Assembly (NCBI RefSeq): GCF_000226955.1 | Contig: NZ_AGFU01000002.1 | Coordinates: 104,408 to 168,407 of the forward strand | DNA length: 64,000 nucleotides | From: Sphingomonas elodea ATCC 31461 | GTDB lineage: Bacteria > Pseudomonadota > Alphaproteobacteria > Sphingomonadales > Sphingomonadaceae | Direction of reading: 5' to 3' | In this document: piece after piece, positions 46,638-55,384 of the stretch | Layout of the letters: every line of letters starts with the position of its first letter | Position numbering within the stretch: position 1 is the stretch's first letter | Position numbers and translations under genes: made by a program | The notes under the pieces: model-generated | The model's input: only the letters and a program-made list of their open reading frames with translations | Told to the model about the DNA's origin: nothing | Databases searched by the model: none

Positions 46638-47966
46638 ATGCTGCGTTCGTTTCTTCAGGTTTCCGCCGCCGTCGGCGCACTCGCGATCATTCCCATCACA
46701 TCCGGTGCCATGGCGGGGGTCGATACCAGCAGCTATCGCGAGCTCGACACCTTCATGGAAGTCTACAACACCGTGAAGGCCAACTATGTCGACAAGGTCG
46801 ACGACAAGACGCTGGTGAAGGGCGCGATCGACGGGATGCTGGCGGCGCTCGATCCGCACAGCAGCTTTGCCGACGGGCTCGATTTCGACAATCTCAAGAT
46901 CCAGACCGAGGGCAATTACGGCGGCCTCGGCCTCACCGTCACCCAGCAGGACGGCGCGGTGAAGGTGATCGCGCCGACCGAGGACGGCCCCGCCGCCCGC
47001 GCGGGCGTCAAGTCTGGCGACTTCATCACCCATCTCGACGGCAAGTTCATCGTCGGCGGCAGCCTGGACGAGGCGATCACCCAGATGCGTGGGACGCCGG
47101 GGACCAAGATCGCGCTGACGATCGTGCGACCGGGCGCCGACAAGCCGCTGCAGTTCACGCTCACCCGCGAGATCATCACCCAGAAGCCGGTGAAGTGGGA
47201 GATCAAGGACGGCGTCGGCATCCTCAACATCAACACCTTCACCGCGCACACCGGTGGCGACACTGCGCTCGCCATCCAGGCGATCGAGAAGAAGCTCGGC
47301 CACAAACCGCTCGGCTATATCGTCGACCTGCGCGAGAATGGCGGCGGCCTGCTGACCGAGGCGATCGCCGTGGCCGACGTGTTCCTCAACCATGGCGAGA
47401 TCGTCTCGCAGCGCGGCCGCGAGAAGACCGATATCGAGCGCTACTATGCCGAGAGCGTGTTCCCGGGCGACCTCGCCAAGGGGCTCCCGGTGATCGTGCT
47501 CACCGATTCCGGCACCGCCTCCGCATCGGAGATCGTCGCCGGCGCGCTGCAGGATCACCATCGCGCGATCGTGATGGGCGTGCGCAGCTTCGGCAAGGGA
47601 TCGGTGCAGACCATCCTGCCGATGGGCCAGCGCGCCGCGCTGCGCCTGACGACCGCGCGCTACTACACGCCGTCCGGCCATTCGGTGCAGGAGGGCGGGA
47701 TCAAGCCCGACATCGTCGTGCCGCAGCTCTCCGACCCCGACTACAAGTCGCGGCCGGTGCTGCGCGAGGCCGATCTGCGCCGCCACCTGATCAACCAGGA
47801 GAAGGTGGACGACGGCGTGCTCGAGGAAGACACCGCCACCGATCCGCGCTTCACCGCCACGGCGGAGGAACTGAAGAAGAAGGGCGTCGAGGATTTCCAG
47901 CTGAGCTATGCGGTGCAGACCATCGCCCGGCTCGGCAAGACCGTGTCGGCGGGGGCGGGCAAGTGA
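46638..47966 (+). CDS. ctpA: carboxyl-terminal processing protease (S41)
   Basis: 442 residues with an exported N-terminus. Layout: an N-terminal helical part, a PDZ domain (about 85-165, GLGLTVTQQDG and AGVKSGDFITHLDG), and the S41 protease core with the nucleophile serine in SGTASASEIVAG and general-base lysine in RSFGKGSVQ. It trims periplasmic proteins. The ATG at 46638 directly follows an in-frame TTG; GGAAAG lies at 46625-46630. The stop overlaps the dsbB GTG start. Confidence 0.94.
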   Translation: MLRSFLQVSAAVGALAIIPITSGAMAGVDTSSYRELDTFMEVYNTVKANYVDKVDDKTLVKGAIDGMLAALDPHSSFADGLDFDNLKIQTEGNYGGLGLTVTQQDGAVKVIAPTEDGPAARAGVKSGDFITHLDGKFIVGGSLDEAITQMRGTPGTKIALTIVRPGADKPLQFTLTREIITQKPVKWEIKDGVGILNINTFTAHTGGDTALAIQAIEKKLGHKPLGYIVDLRENGGGLLTEAIAVADVFLNHGEIVSQRGREKTDIERYYAESVFPGDLAKGLPVIVLTDSGTASASEIVAGALQDHHRAIVMGVRSFGKGSVQTILPMGQRAALRLTTARYYTPSGHSVQEGGIKPDIVVPQLSDPDYKSRPVLREADLRRHLINQEKVDDGVLEEDTATDPRFTATAEELKKKGVEDFQLSYAVQTIARLGKTVSAGAGK

Positions 47967-48457
47967 GCGCGATGCCGCGCACCGTGCCGGTGCTCGCCCG
48001 CTGGCTGGCGCTGCTGCTGCCGCTCGCGCTGCTCGGCGGCGCGATCGGGTCGCAGTTCATCGGCGGTCTGGTGCCGTGCGAGATGTGCGTGTGGCAGCGC
48101 TGGCCGCATCTGGCCGCGATCGTCGTCGCCACGCTCGCCTTCTTCGTGCGCGGGCGGCGGCAGGTGGCGGCGCTGGTGCTGCTCGCCGCGCTGCTGATCG
48201 CGGTGAGCGGCGCGATCGGCGTCTATCACGCCGGCACCGAATATCATTGGTGGCAGGGCATCACGAAGTGCACGGCGGCGCCCACCCAGGGTTCGCCGAT
48301 GGACATGCTGACCGAGGCGCTCCGTCGCCCGATCGTGCGCTGCGACGTGCCCCAATGGACGATGTTCGGCATCAGCCTGGCAGGCTATAACGCTATCCTG
48401 TCGCTGGGCGGCGCGGTGCTGATCGCGCTGCTGGCCACGCGGAGGACGGTACGATGA
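47963..48457 (+). CDS. dsbB: DsbB-type disulfide bond formation protein
   Basis: 164 residues, four membrane helices. The first periplasmic cysteine pair is PCEMCVWQRWPH; a second pair is in ITKCTAA and VRCDVPQW. DsbB reoxidises DsbA and passes electrons to ubiquinone, linking to the coq7 gene that follows. The GTG at 47963 overlaps the ctpA stop (GTGA); an ATG three codons later is an alternative. The 3' end overlaps coq7 (ATGA). Confidence 0.87.
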   Translation: MSAMPRTVPVLARWLALLLPLALLGGAIGSQFIGGLVPCEMCVWQRWPHLAAIVVATLAFFVRGRRQVAALVLLAALLIAVSGAIGVYHAGTEYHWWQGITKCTAAPTQGSPMDMLTEALRRPIVRCDVPQWTMFGISLAGYNAILSLGGAVLIALLATRRTVR

Positions 48458-48987
48458 GCTGGAAGCCGGGCGATCGGCGCGAATCCCATGACGCGATGGT
48501 CCGGGTGGACCAGGCGGGCGAATATGGCGCCACGCGAATCTATGCGGGCCAGCTGGCGGTGATGGGCGACCGCACTGCCACGGCGCGCCTGATCAACGGC
48601 ATGGCCAATCAGGAAGAGCATCACCGCGCCTTTTTCGATGCGCTGATCGCCAGGCGCGGCGTGCGGCCGACCCTGCTCCAGCCATTCTGGGACGTCGCGG
48701 GATTCGGCCTGGGTGTGGTCACCGCCGCGCTGGGGCCGCAGGCGGCGATGGCCTGCACCGCCGCGATCGAGACCGAGATCGACCTGCATTACCAGGCGCA
48801 GCTCGAACAGCTGGGCGACGAGGATCCGGAACTCCGCGATGCCGTCGCGCGATTCCGGGACGAGGAGATCGAGCATCGCGATACCGCGATCGCATCGGGC
48901 GCGGAAAACACGCCGGGCTATCCGGTGCTTTCGGCGCTGATCCGTGCCGGATGCCGGGTGGCCATTGCGGTTTCGAAGCGGATCTGA
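48454..48987 (+). CDS. coq7: COQ7-family 3-demethoxyubiquinol 3-hydroxylase
   Basis: A 177-residue di-iron hydroxylase for the penultimate step of ubiquinone synthesis. The duplicated ferritin-like metal ligands are visible: VDQAGEYGATRIYAGQL, NQEEHHRAFF, TAAIETEIDLHY and FRDEEIEHRDTAI. Length matches the short bacterial/mitochondrial COQ7 type. It needs COQ9, encoded at 3484-4140. It overlaps dsbB by four bases. Confidence 0.95.
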   Translation: MSWKPGDRRESHDAMVRVDQAGEYGATRIYAGQLAVMGDRTATARLINGMANQEEHHRAFFDALIARRGVRPTLLQPFWDVAGFGLGVVTAALGPQAAMACTAAIETEIDLHYQAQLEQLGDEDPELRDAVARFRDEEIEHRDTAIASGAENTPGYPVLSALIRAGCRVAIAVSKRI

Positions 48988-49043
48988 AAGCGGCTGTTAA
49001 GGCGCATCGGGCCATGGTTGCGCGAGGACAGAGGAGAAACAGG

Positions 49044-49454
49044 GTGCTCAAGAGCTTCGCCATCGTCATTGCAGCCGCTGCGGCACCGCTGCTCGCGGCC
49101 GCGCCGGCACACGCCCAGAATGCCGTGCAGAACGGCGTGCTGATCATCTACGGCAACGACAAGTGCCCGACGAACAAGAATGGCGAGGAAATCGTCGTCT
49201 GCCAGCGACTGGATGAGGCGGAGCGCTTCCGCATCCCGAAGAACATTCGCGACAACACGCCCACCGATCCGCAAAAGGGCCAGTCTTGGGCGGTGCGTTC
49301 GCAGGACGCGCTGACCGTGGGCAATTTCGGCACCGGCAGCTGCACCACCGTGGGTGCGGGCGGCGGCACCGGCTGCTTCGTCCAGCGCGCCACTGCCGCC
49401 CGCGCCGAGCGCCGGGAAATGAAGAAGGCCGAGACCGAACTGCCGCTGCCCTGA
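49044..49454 (+). CDS. exported protein of unknown function with conserved cysteines
   Basis: 136 residues from a GTG at 49044, selected because AGGAG (49032-49036) is 7 bases upstream and the protein then begins with a clean signal peptide (VLKSFAIVIAAAAAPLLAAA, cut after AHA). The mature part has four cysteines (KCPTNKNGEEIVVC and SCTTVGAGGGTGC pairs), likely disulfides, and a charged C-terminal helix. Not recognised as a named family. It follows coq7. Confidence 0.75.
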   Translation: MLKSFAIVIAAAAAPLLAAAPAHAQNAVQNGVLIIYGNDKCPTNKNGEEIVVCQRLDEAERFRIPKNIRDNTPTDPQKGQSWAVRSQDALTVGNFGTGSCTTVGAGGGTGCFVQRATAARAERREMKKAETELPLP

Positions 49455-49461
49455 AACGGGC

Positions 49462-50667
49462 TCAGGCCGGCGCGCGTCTGATCCAGGCGGGTGCCGGCAG
49501 CCGCACCGCATCGGCGATCAGCCAGAGCATCGCGACGCCGCGTACGCTGGCGGCCAGCAGGATGTCGTGCGGGGTGGCATAGGGCCATGCACCCGCCATG
49601 CCGGCGAACCACCAGAATTCGGCGAAATAGGCGGCAATGTCGCCGATCACGAACAGGGCCAGCGGCTTGAGCCTCGGGCTGGTCATCACCAGCAGCGGGT
49701 AGAGCCACAGGTCGAACTGCGGCGACCAGACCTTGTTGGTCAGCAGGAACCAGGCGAGCACCGGGGTGAACAGCACCCACAGGCGATCCCGATGCTGCCG
49801 CCAGCCCAGCCCGACGATCGCCGCCGCGCCGCCCAGAAAGGCTATGGAGGCGTAGAGGTTGCGCTGGGCGACGTCGGTCACCCAGACGCCCTGGTTCGAC
49901 AGGATTTCCCAGGTCGATCCGGCGGTGCCAGAGCGCGCCTGCGAGAAGCGGTAGAATTCGGACCAGTTGTCGGGTGCCGCCAGCGCGACCGGCAGGTTCA
50001 CCGCCGCCCAGGCGCCGATCGCCACCAGCGTGCAGGTGGCGGCGGTGCCGATGCGGGTCCGCCAGGATTCGCCGGGGGCGAACAGCGCGGAAAGGCCGAT
50101 CAGCGGCAGCAGCAGCGCCGGGAACAGCTTGGCCGCCGCGCCCAGCGCCGCCAGCGCTGCCGCCAGCACCAGCTTCTGCCGTTGCGCCGCCAGCATCGCC
50201 GCCACGGCGAAGGTCGCGGCGCCCAGATCCCAGTTGTGGCCGAGATAGAGGATCAGCGGGGGCGCCAAGGCCCATAGCCACAGCCGCGTGCGGTCCATCC
50301 CGGCACGGGCGAACATCCACAGGATCAGCCCGGCGAGCAGCGCATTGACGATCGTCACCGCGCCCAGGAACGCCGCATCATTGGCGGAAAGGCCGAACAC
50401 CGCGCGGGTGATCGCGCCCTCGATCCAGATCTGCAGCCCGGTGAGTACCGGATACTCCATCGGCGTCTGGAAATAGGGGATCAGCCCCTCGTTGACGTGC
50501 CGCCCGGCCCAGAACGGCATCGCGTCGCTGTAGCAGCCCGTCGTGTACTGGATCGCGCCGACCCAGCCGTGCACCGTGCAATGCGCCTTGAACAGCCAGC
50601 CCAGCAGGCAGGTGACGACCATCGCCAGCGCCAACGCGGCCACCCGTTTGTCGATCGTTCGCGCCAT
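49462..50667 (-). CDS. GT87/DUF2029-type membrane glycosyltransferase
   Basis: A 401-residue polytopic protein with 10 or more helices. The first extracytoplasmic loop carries HCTVHGWVGAIQYTTGCYSD and IPYFQTPMEYPVLTG, the region where GT87/GT-C mannosyltransferases hold their catalytic aspartate and substrate site. The family uses polyprenyl-phosphate sugars to extend envelope glycans. The ATG at 50667 has GGAGGG about 10 bases upstream. It diverges from the radical SAM cassette; the 90-base gap holds both promoters. Confidence 0.82.
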   Translation of the reverse strand: MARTIDKRVAALALAMVVTCLLGWLFKAHCTVHGWVGAIQYTTGCYSDAMPFWAGRHVNEGLIPYFQTPMEYPVLTGLQIWIEGAITRAVFGLSANDAAFLGAVTIVNALLAGLILWMFARAGMDRTRLWLWALAPPLILYLGHNWDLGAATFAVAAMLAAQRQKLVLAAALAALGAAAKLFPALLLPLIGLSALFAPGESWRTRIGTAATCTLVAIGAWAAVNLPVALAAPDNWSEFYRFSQARSGTAGSTWEILSNQGVWVTDVAQRNLYASIAFLGGAAAIVGLGWRQHRDRLWVLFTPVLAWFLLTNKVWSPQFDLWLYPLLVMTSPRLKPLALFVIGDIAAYFAEFWWFAGMAGAWPYATPHDILLAASVRGVAMLWLIADAVRLPAPAWIRRAPA

Positions 50668-50722
50668 GTTTCGCAATCCCTCCGCCAGCCGCTGCTACAG
50701 GGCCGATGGCCGAGCGTCCATC

Positions 50723-50751
50723 TGGACAGCAAACGACTGAGAACATAGAAA
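50723..50751 (+). promoter_or_regulatory. promoter of the radical SAM repair cassette
   Basis: TGGACA (50723-50728) and TAGAAA (50746-50751) are 17 bases apart, a good sigma-70 promoter. Its start point would fall at or next to the ATG at 50758, implying a leaderless mRNA. The -10 element lies inside the LexA-type box. Confidence 0.55.
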
Positions 50752-50755
50752 GAAC
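50741..50755. promoter_or_regulatory. LexA (SOS) box
   Basis: GAAC (50741-50744), seven bases, GAAC (50752-50755): a perfect match to the alphaproteobacterial LexA direct repeat GTTC-N7-GTTC read on the other strand. It covers the -10 element and ends 2 bases before the radical SAM start codon. An imperfect second copy (GTTC-N7-GTTT) lies at 50657-50671. Confidence 0.7.
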
Positions 50756-50757
50756 GA

Positions 50758-52005
50758 ATGGCGCAACTCGACACCCGTGCGAAGCTCGCGATCCTTGCCG
50801 ATGCCGCGAAATATGATGCGTCCTGCGCGTCCTCGGGGACGACCAAGCGCACCTCGAAAGACGGCAAGGGGCTGGGCTCCACCACCGGCATGGGGATCTG
50901 CCACGCCTATGCGCCGGACGGGCGCTGCATCAGCCTGCTCAAGATCCTGCTGACCAACAGCTGCATTTTCGACTGCCATTACTGCATCAACCGCAAGAGC
51001 TCGAACGTGCGCCGCGCGCGGTTCACGCCGGCCGAAGTGGTGGATCTCACGCTCAACTTCTATCGGCGCAATTACATCGAGGGGCTGTTCCTCTCCTCGG
51101 GCATCATCCGCTCGTCTAACTACACGATGGAGCAGATGGTCGAGGTCGCGCGGTCCTTGCGCGAGGACCATCATTTCCGCGGCTATATCCATCTCAAGAC
51201 GATCCCCGATGCCGATCCCGAGCTGATCCACCAGGCCGGGCTCCATGCCGATCGCGTCTCGATCAACGTCGAGCTGCCGACCGTGGCGGGGCTCACGCGC
51301 CTCGCGCCGGAAAAGTCGGCGCCGCGGATCGAAGGCGCGATGCTGGAAATGCGCACTGCCATCGAAGACGGGGCGGATGCGCGGAAACGCTATCGCTCGG
51401 CGCCCAGGTTCGCGCCCGGCGGCCAGTCGACCCAGATGATCGTCGGCGCCGACGCCGCGACCGATGGCGACATCATCGGCCGAGCGGCGGGGCTCTACGG
51501 CCGGTTCGGCCTGCGCCGCGTCTATTATTCGGCGTTCAGCCCGATCCCCGATGCCAGCGCGGTGCTGCCGCTCCAGCGCCCGCCCCTGATGCGCGAGCAC
51601 CGGCTCTATCAATCCGACTGGCTGATGCGCTTCTACGAATTCCGCCCCGACGAGGTGGCGCAGGCGGCCGACCCGGCAACGGGCATGCTGCCGCTCGACA
51701 TCGATCCCAAGCTCGCCTGGGCGCTGCGCTTCCGCGATCGCTTCCCCGTCGACGTCAACCGCGCGCCGCGCGAGGCGCTGCTCCGCGTGCCGGGGCTGGG
51801 CACCAAGGCCGTCGCCTCGATCCTCGCCGCGCGCAAGTGGCGGCGGTTGCGGCTGGAGGACGTCGCGCGGCTCACCGTGTCGCTCGCCAAGATTCGCCCG
51901 TTCATCGTCACCGCCGACTGGCGGCCGGTGGCGCTGACCGACAAGGCCGATCTGCGCGCCTGGATCGCGCCGAAAAAGGAGCAGCTGGAGCTGTTTGCCG
52001 CATGA
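50758..52005 (+). CDS. radical SAM protein, putative DNA modification/repair enzyme
   Basis: 415 residues. The [4Fe-4S]/SAM motif is C69-x3-C73-x2-C76 in NSCIFDCHYC; a partial TIM barrel follows with HLKTIPDADPELIHQAG and RVSINVELPT. The C-terminus (about 330-365) is a helix-hairpin-helix, REALLRVPGLGTKAVASIL, implying DNA binding. This matches the family annotated as putative DNA modification/repair radical SAM protein, which pairs with a DUF4130 partner; that partner lies at 52575-53951. A LexA-type box controls it. The reaction has not, to my knowledge, been established. Confidence 0.9.
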   Translation: MAQLDTRAKLAILADAAKYDASCASSGTTKRTSKDGKGLGSTTGMGICHAYAPDGRCISLLKILLTNSCIFDCHYCINRKSSNVRRARFTPAEVVDLTLNFYRRNYIEGLFLSSGIIRSSNYTMEQMVEVARSLREDHHFRGYIHLKTIPDADPELIHQAGLHADRVSINVELPTVAGLTRLAPEKSAPRIEGAMLEMRTAIEDGADARKRYRSAPRFAPGGQSTQMIVGADAATDGDIIGRAAGLYGRFGLRRVYYSAFSPIPDASAVLPLQRPPLMREHRLYQSDWLMRFYEFRPDEVAQAADPATGMLPLDIDPKLAWALRFRDRFPVDVNRAPREALLRVPGLGTKAVASILAARKWRRLRLEDVARLTVSLAKIRPFIVTADWRPVALTDKADLRAWIAPKKEQLELFAA

Positions 52006-52085
52006 TCGGGGCCTTGCGAACGACTCGTGGGAGCAACCTGCGCGATCTTGGCCGGTTGGGAGGGGAAACCCAGGGAGACTCCCAC

Positions 52086-52571
52086 ATGGCCGACCAGCCC
52101 CGCATCTTCGCCGACCTCATCGCCGATCACGATCGCCAGCGCGACCTGATCGCGAAAATCGATGCCACCTCGGGCGACAGTGCCGAACGCCGCGACCTGT
52201 TCGAGCAGCTCCGCCTCGAGCTTCAGTCGCACGCCGCCGCGGAAGAAGAATCGCTCTACGCGACGATGCTCGCCAATCCCGAGCTGCGCGAGGATGCACG
52301 CCATTCGGTGTCCGAGCACAAGGAAATCGACGACATGCTCGGCGAGCTGATCGACATCGACATGGCCTCGTCCGCCTGGCTCTCCAGGTTCCGCGCGATG
52401 AAGGATCGCTACCTCCACCATATCGACGAGGAGGAGGAAGAGATGTTTCCGACCGCCGAGAAGCATCTCTCCACCGCCGACGAGGAACGGCTGGGCAAGC
52501 TGTTCGAGAAGCGCAAGCCCAAGGAGCTGGAGCGCGCCGAGGCGCACCCGCCGGGCGACGACCGCGAGTAA
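52086..52571 (+). CDS. hemerythrin-like di-iron protein
   Basis: A 161-residue four-helix HHE domain. Candidate iron ligands: LIADHDRQRDLI, QSHAAAEEESLY, SEHKEIDDM and YLHHIDEEEEEMF. The C-terminal 30 residues are charged. Bacterial homologues sense or store oxygen, iron or NO. Its place between the radical SAM gene and the UdgX-fused gene is not, as far as I know, standard; it lies 80 bases after the former and 3 bases before the latter, so it is in the same transcript. Confidence 0.88.
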   Translation: MADQPRIFADLIADHDRQRDLIAKIDATSGDSAERRDLFEQLRLELQSHAAAEEESLYATMLANPELREDARHSVSEHKEIDDMLGELIDIDMASSAWLSRFRAMKDRYLHHIDEEEEEMFPTAEKHLSTADEERLGKLFEKRKPKELERAEAHPPGDDRE

Positions 52572-52574
52572 GCG

Positions 52575-53951
52575 TTGCGAGCCGTCACGCTTTCTGCCGA
52601 GGATGATTTCGAGGGCTGGCGCGATGCGGCGCGGGCGCTGGCCCAGGCGCAGGTCGCGCCGTCCGAGATCGTATGGCGGGTAGGCGAGGGCGGCGGCGAC
52701 CTGTTCGCGGCCGAGCCGATGGCGCTGCCGACGGCGGCAACCACGACGCTCAAGGTGCCGCGCGACTTCCTCCAGCTGGCGCAGACCGTCGTCCTGCATT
52801 CGGATCCGCAGCGTTTCGCCCTGCTCTACACGTTGCTCGCCACCGACCCGCACCGGATCGAGGACCGCGCCGACCCGCTGGTCCGCCGGGTGGAACTGAT
52901 GGCCAAGGCGGTGCGGCGCGACATCCACAAGATGCGCGCCTTCGTCCGCTTCCGCGAACTCGTCGATGACAGCGGCCCGCGCTACATCGCCTGGTTCGAG
53001 CCCGAGCATCACATCGTCCGCGCCAATGCCCGCTTCTTCGTCGAGCGGTTCGCCAGCATGCGCTGGTCGATCCTGACGCCCGAGGTCTCGATCCACTGGG
53101 ATGGCAAGACGCTCAGCGAAGGGCCACCCGCGACGCGCGGCGATGCCCCGGCGGACGATCCGGTCGAGGCGGTGTGGAAGACCTATTACGCCTCGATCTT
53201 CAATCCCGCCCGCCTCAAGACCGGCGCGATGCTGAAGGAGATGCCGCGCAAATACTGGAAAAACATGCCCGAAACCGCGTTGGTCAAGGCGCTTGTGGCC
53301 GGTGCCCGGGCGCGGGAGACGGCGATGGTGGAAACCGCGCGCAGTGCGGTCGGCGGCAATGTCGAGGGTGCGTGGACGGCGCTTCGCGACGAGGCGGCGG
53401 CATGCACCCGCTGCCCGCTCTACAAGCCGGCGACGCAGACCGTGTTCGGCGAGGGGCCCCTCGATGCCGACATGATGCTGGTCGGCGAGCAGCCGGGCGA
53501 CCAGGAGGATCTGGCGGGTTGCGCGTTCGTGGGGCCGGCCGGGCAGATGCTCGACAAGGCGCTCGACGAGGCGGGCATCGACCGTGCCCGCGTCTATCTC
53601 ACCAATGCGGTCAAGCACTTCAAGTTCGAGCCGCGCGGCAAGCGGCGCATCCACGCCAAGCCCGATGCCGGCGAGATCACCGCCTGCCGCTGGTGGTACG
53701 AACAGGAACTGGCGCTGGTCCGCCCGAAGCTGGTCGTGGCGCTGGGCGCCACCGCCGCGTGGCAGATCACCGGCAAGGCGGCGACGATTTCGAAGCTGCG
53801 CGGCCAGCAGCTGGCGCTGCCCGAGGGCGGCACCGGCTGGGTGACGGTGCATCCCAGCTATTTGCTGCGCCTGCCCGATGCCGAGGCGGCGGCGCAGGCC
53901 TATCGCGACTTCGTCGCGGACCTGCGCGCCGCCCGGGCGCTGGTGGGCTGA
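52575..53951 (+). CDS. DUF4130-UdgX fusion, uracil-DNA-binding repair protein
   Basis: 458 residues. The N-terminal half (about 1-240) is the DUF4130 repair domain (RIEDRADPLVRRVELM, RDIHKMRAFVRFRE, KTYYASIFNPARLK). The C-terminal half is a family X/4 uracil-DNA glycosylase: CTRCPLY for the Fe-S cluster, GEQPGDQED at 304-312, and KRRIHAKP with His360, the histidine that in UdgX traps the abasic site covalently. It is the standard partner of the radical SAM protein. The start is TTG at 52575, three bases after the hemerythrin stop; the first in-frame ATG would remove much of the first domain. Confidence 0.9.
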   Translation: MRAVTLSAEDDFEGWRDAARALAQAQVAPSEIVWRVGEGGGDLFAAEPMALPTAATTTLKVPRDFLQLAQTVVLHSDPQRFALLYTLLATDPHRIEDRADPLVRRVELMAKAVRRDIHKMRAFVRFRELVDDSGPRYIAWFEPEHHIVRANARFFVERFASMRWSILTPEVSIHWDGKTLSEGPPATRGDAPADDPVEAVWKTYYASIFNPARLKTGAMLKEMPRKYWKNMPETALVKALVAGARARETAMVETARSAVGGNVEGAWTALRDEAAACTRCPLYKPATQTVFGEGPLDADMMLVGEQPGDQEDLAGCAFVGPAGQMLDKALDEAGIDRARVYLTNAVKHFKFEPRGKRRIHAKPDAGEITACRWWYEQELALVRPKLVVALGATAAWQITGKAATISKLRGQQLALPEGGTGWVTVHPSYLLRLPDAEAAAQAYRDFVADLRAARALVG

Positions 53952-55241
53952 TCAGTCCGCGAAGGGATCGCGGACGAGGATGGTGTCCTCGCGCTCCGGG
54001 CTGGTCGAGACCAGCGCCACCGGGCACTGGATCAGCTCTTCGACGCGGCGGATATATTTGATCGCCTGTGCCGGCAGCTCGGCCCAGCTGCGCGCGCCCG
54101 CAGTCGATTCGGACCAGCCTTCCATCGTTTCGTAGATCGGCTCCACCGCCGCCTGGTCGGGCGCGCTGGCGGGGTAATAATCGAGCACCTCGCCGTTCAG
54201 ACGGTAGCCGGTGCAGACTTGGATCTCCTCGAACCCGTCGAGCACGTCGAGCTTGGTCAGCGCGATGCCGGTGATGCCCGAGACCGCGACCGACTGGCGC
54301 AGCAGCACCGCGTCGAGCCAGCCGCAGCGACGCTTGCGGCCGGTGACGGTACCGAACTCATGGCCGCGCGTGCCGAGCCGCTCCCCGGTTTCGTTGTCCA
54401 GCTCGCTCGGGAAGGGGCCCGATCCGACGCGGGTGGTATAGGCCTTGGCGATGCCGAGCACGAAGCCCACCGCGCCCGGCCCCATGCCGCTGCCGCTGGC
54501 GGCCGTGCCGGAGACGGTGTTGGACGAGGTGACGAACGGATAGGTGCCATGATCGATGTCGAGCAGCACGCCCTGCGCGCCCTCGAACAGGATGCGGCGG
54601 CCGCGCGAGCGTGCCTCGTTCAGCATCTTCCACACCGGCTGGACGAAGGGCAGCACGAAGCCGGCGATGCCGCGCAGCTCTTCGAGCAGGCCCTCGCGAT
54701 TGATAGGCGGCTGGCCGAAGCCGGCGCGCAGCGCGTCGTGATGCGCGGCGAGGCGATCGAGCTGCGGCCCGATCGAATCGAGATTGGCGAGGTCGCACAC
54801 CCGGATCGCGCGGCGGCCGACCTTGTCCTCATAGGCCGGGCCGATGCCGCGACGGGTGGTGCCGATCTTGCCGGCGCCGCTGGCATCTTCGCGCAGCGCA
54901 TCGAGATCGCGGTGGAACGGCAGGATCAGCGGGCAGGTATCGGCGATCTTCAGCGTGTCCGGCGTCACCTCGACGCCCTGCTCGCGCAGCTTCTCCACTT
55001 CGGCCTTGAGCGCCCAGGGATCGAGCACCACGCCGTTGCCGATCACGCTCGGCGTGCCGCGCACGATGCCCGAGGGAAGCAGCGAGAGCTTGTAAATCTT
55101 TTCGCCGATCACCAGCGTGTGGCCGGCATTGTGCCCGCCCTGGAAGCGGACCACCACGTCGGCGCGCTCGGCGAGCCAGTCGACGATCTTGCCCTTGCCT
55201 TCGTCACCCCATTGGGCGCCGATCACTGCCACATTTGCCAT
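53952..55241 (-). CDS. purA: adenylosuccinate synthetase
   Basis: 429 residues. It converts IMP and aspartate to adenylosuccinate using GTP. Motifs: [15 protein letters not shown] (phosphate loop, catalytic Asp/His), [36 protein letters not shown] and [14 protein letters not shown]. Length and order are normal. GGAGGA lies 9 bases before the ATG. The 143-base upstream gap (55242-55384) separates it from the hybrid kinase stop and presumably holds its promoter, but only a weak TTGACC-type -35 is seen. Confidence 0.97.
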   Translation of the reverse strand: MANVAVIGAQWGDEGKGKIVDWLAERADVVVRFQGGHNAGHTLVIGEKIYKLSLLPSGIVRGTPSVIGNGVVLDPWALKAEVEKLREQGVEVTPDTLKIADTCPLILPFHRDLDALREDASGAGKIGTTRRGIGPAYEDKVGRRAIRVCDLANLDSIGPQLDRLAAHHDALRAGFGQPPINREGLLEELRGIAGFVLPFVQPVWKMLNEARSRGRRILFEGAQGVLLDIDHGTYPFVTSSNTVSGTAASGSGMGPGAVGFVLGIAKAYTTRVGSGPFPSELDNETGERLGTRGHEFGTVTGRKRRCGWLDAVLLRQSVAVSGITGIALTKLDVLDGFEEIQVCTGYRLNGEVLDYYPASAPDQAAVEPIYETMEGWSESTAGARSWAELPAQAIKYIRRVEELIQCPVALVSTSPEREDTILVRDPFAD

Positions 55242-55384
55242 GGATACACGTCCTCCGCCTGCCGGGCGGACCCTGGCCGCCCTTCGACAGGACTCGGCGG
55301 CAGGGACTGGTCAACCGGACGCATCGCCCGAAGCCGCGGCGCGAATGGCGAAACCCGCCCGCAAGGTCAAGCCTTTCTTGGCGC

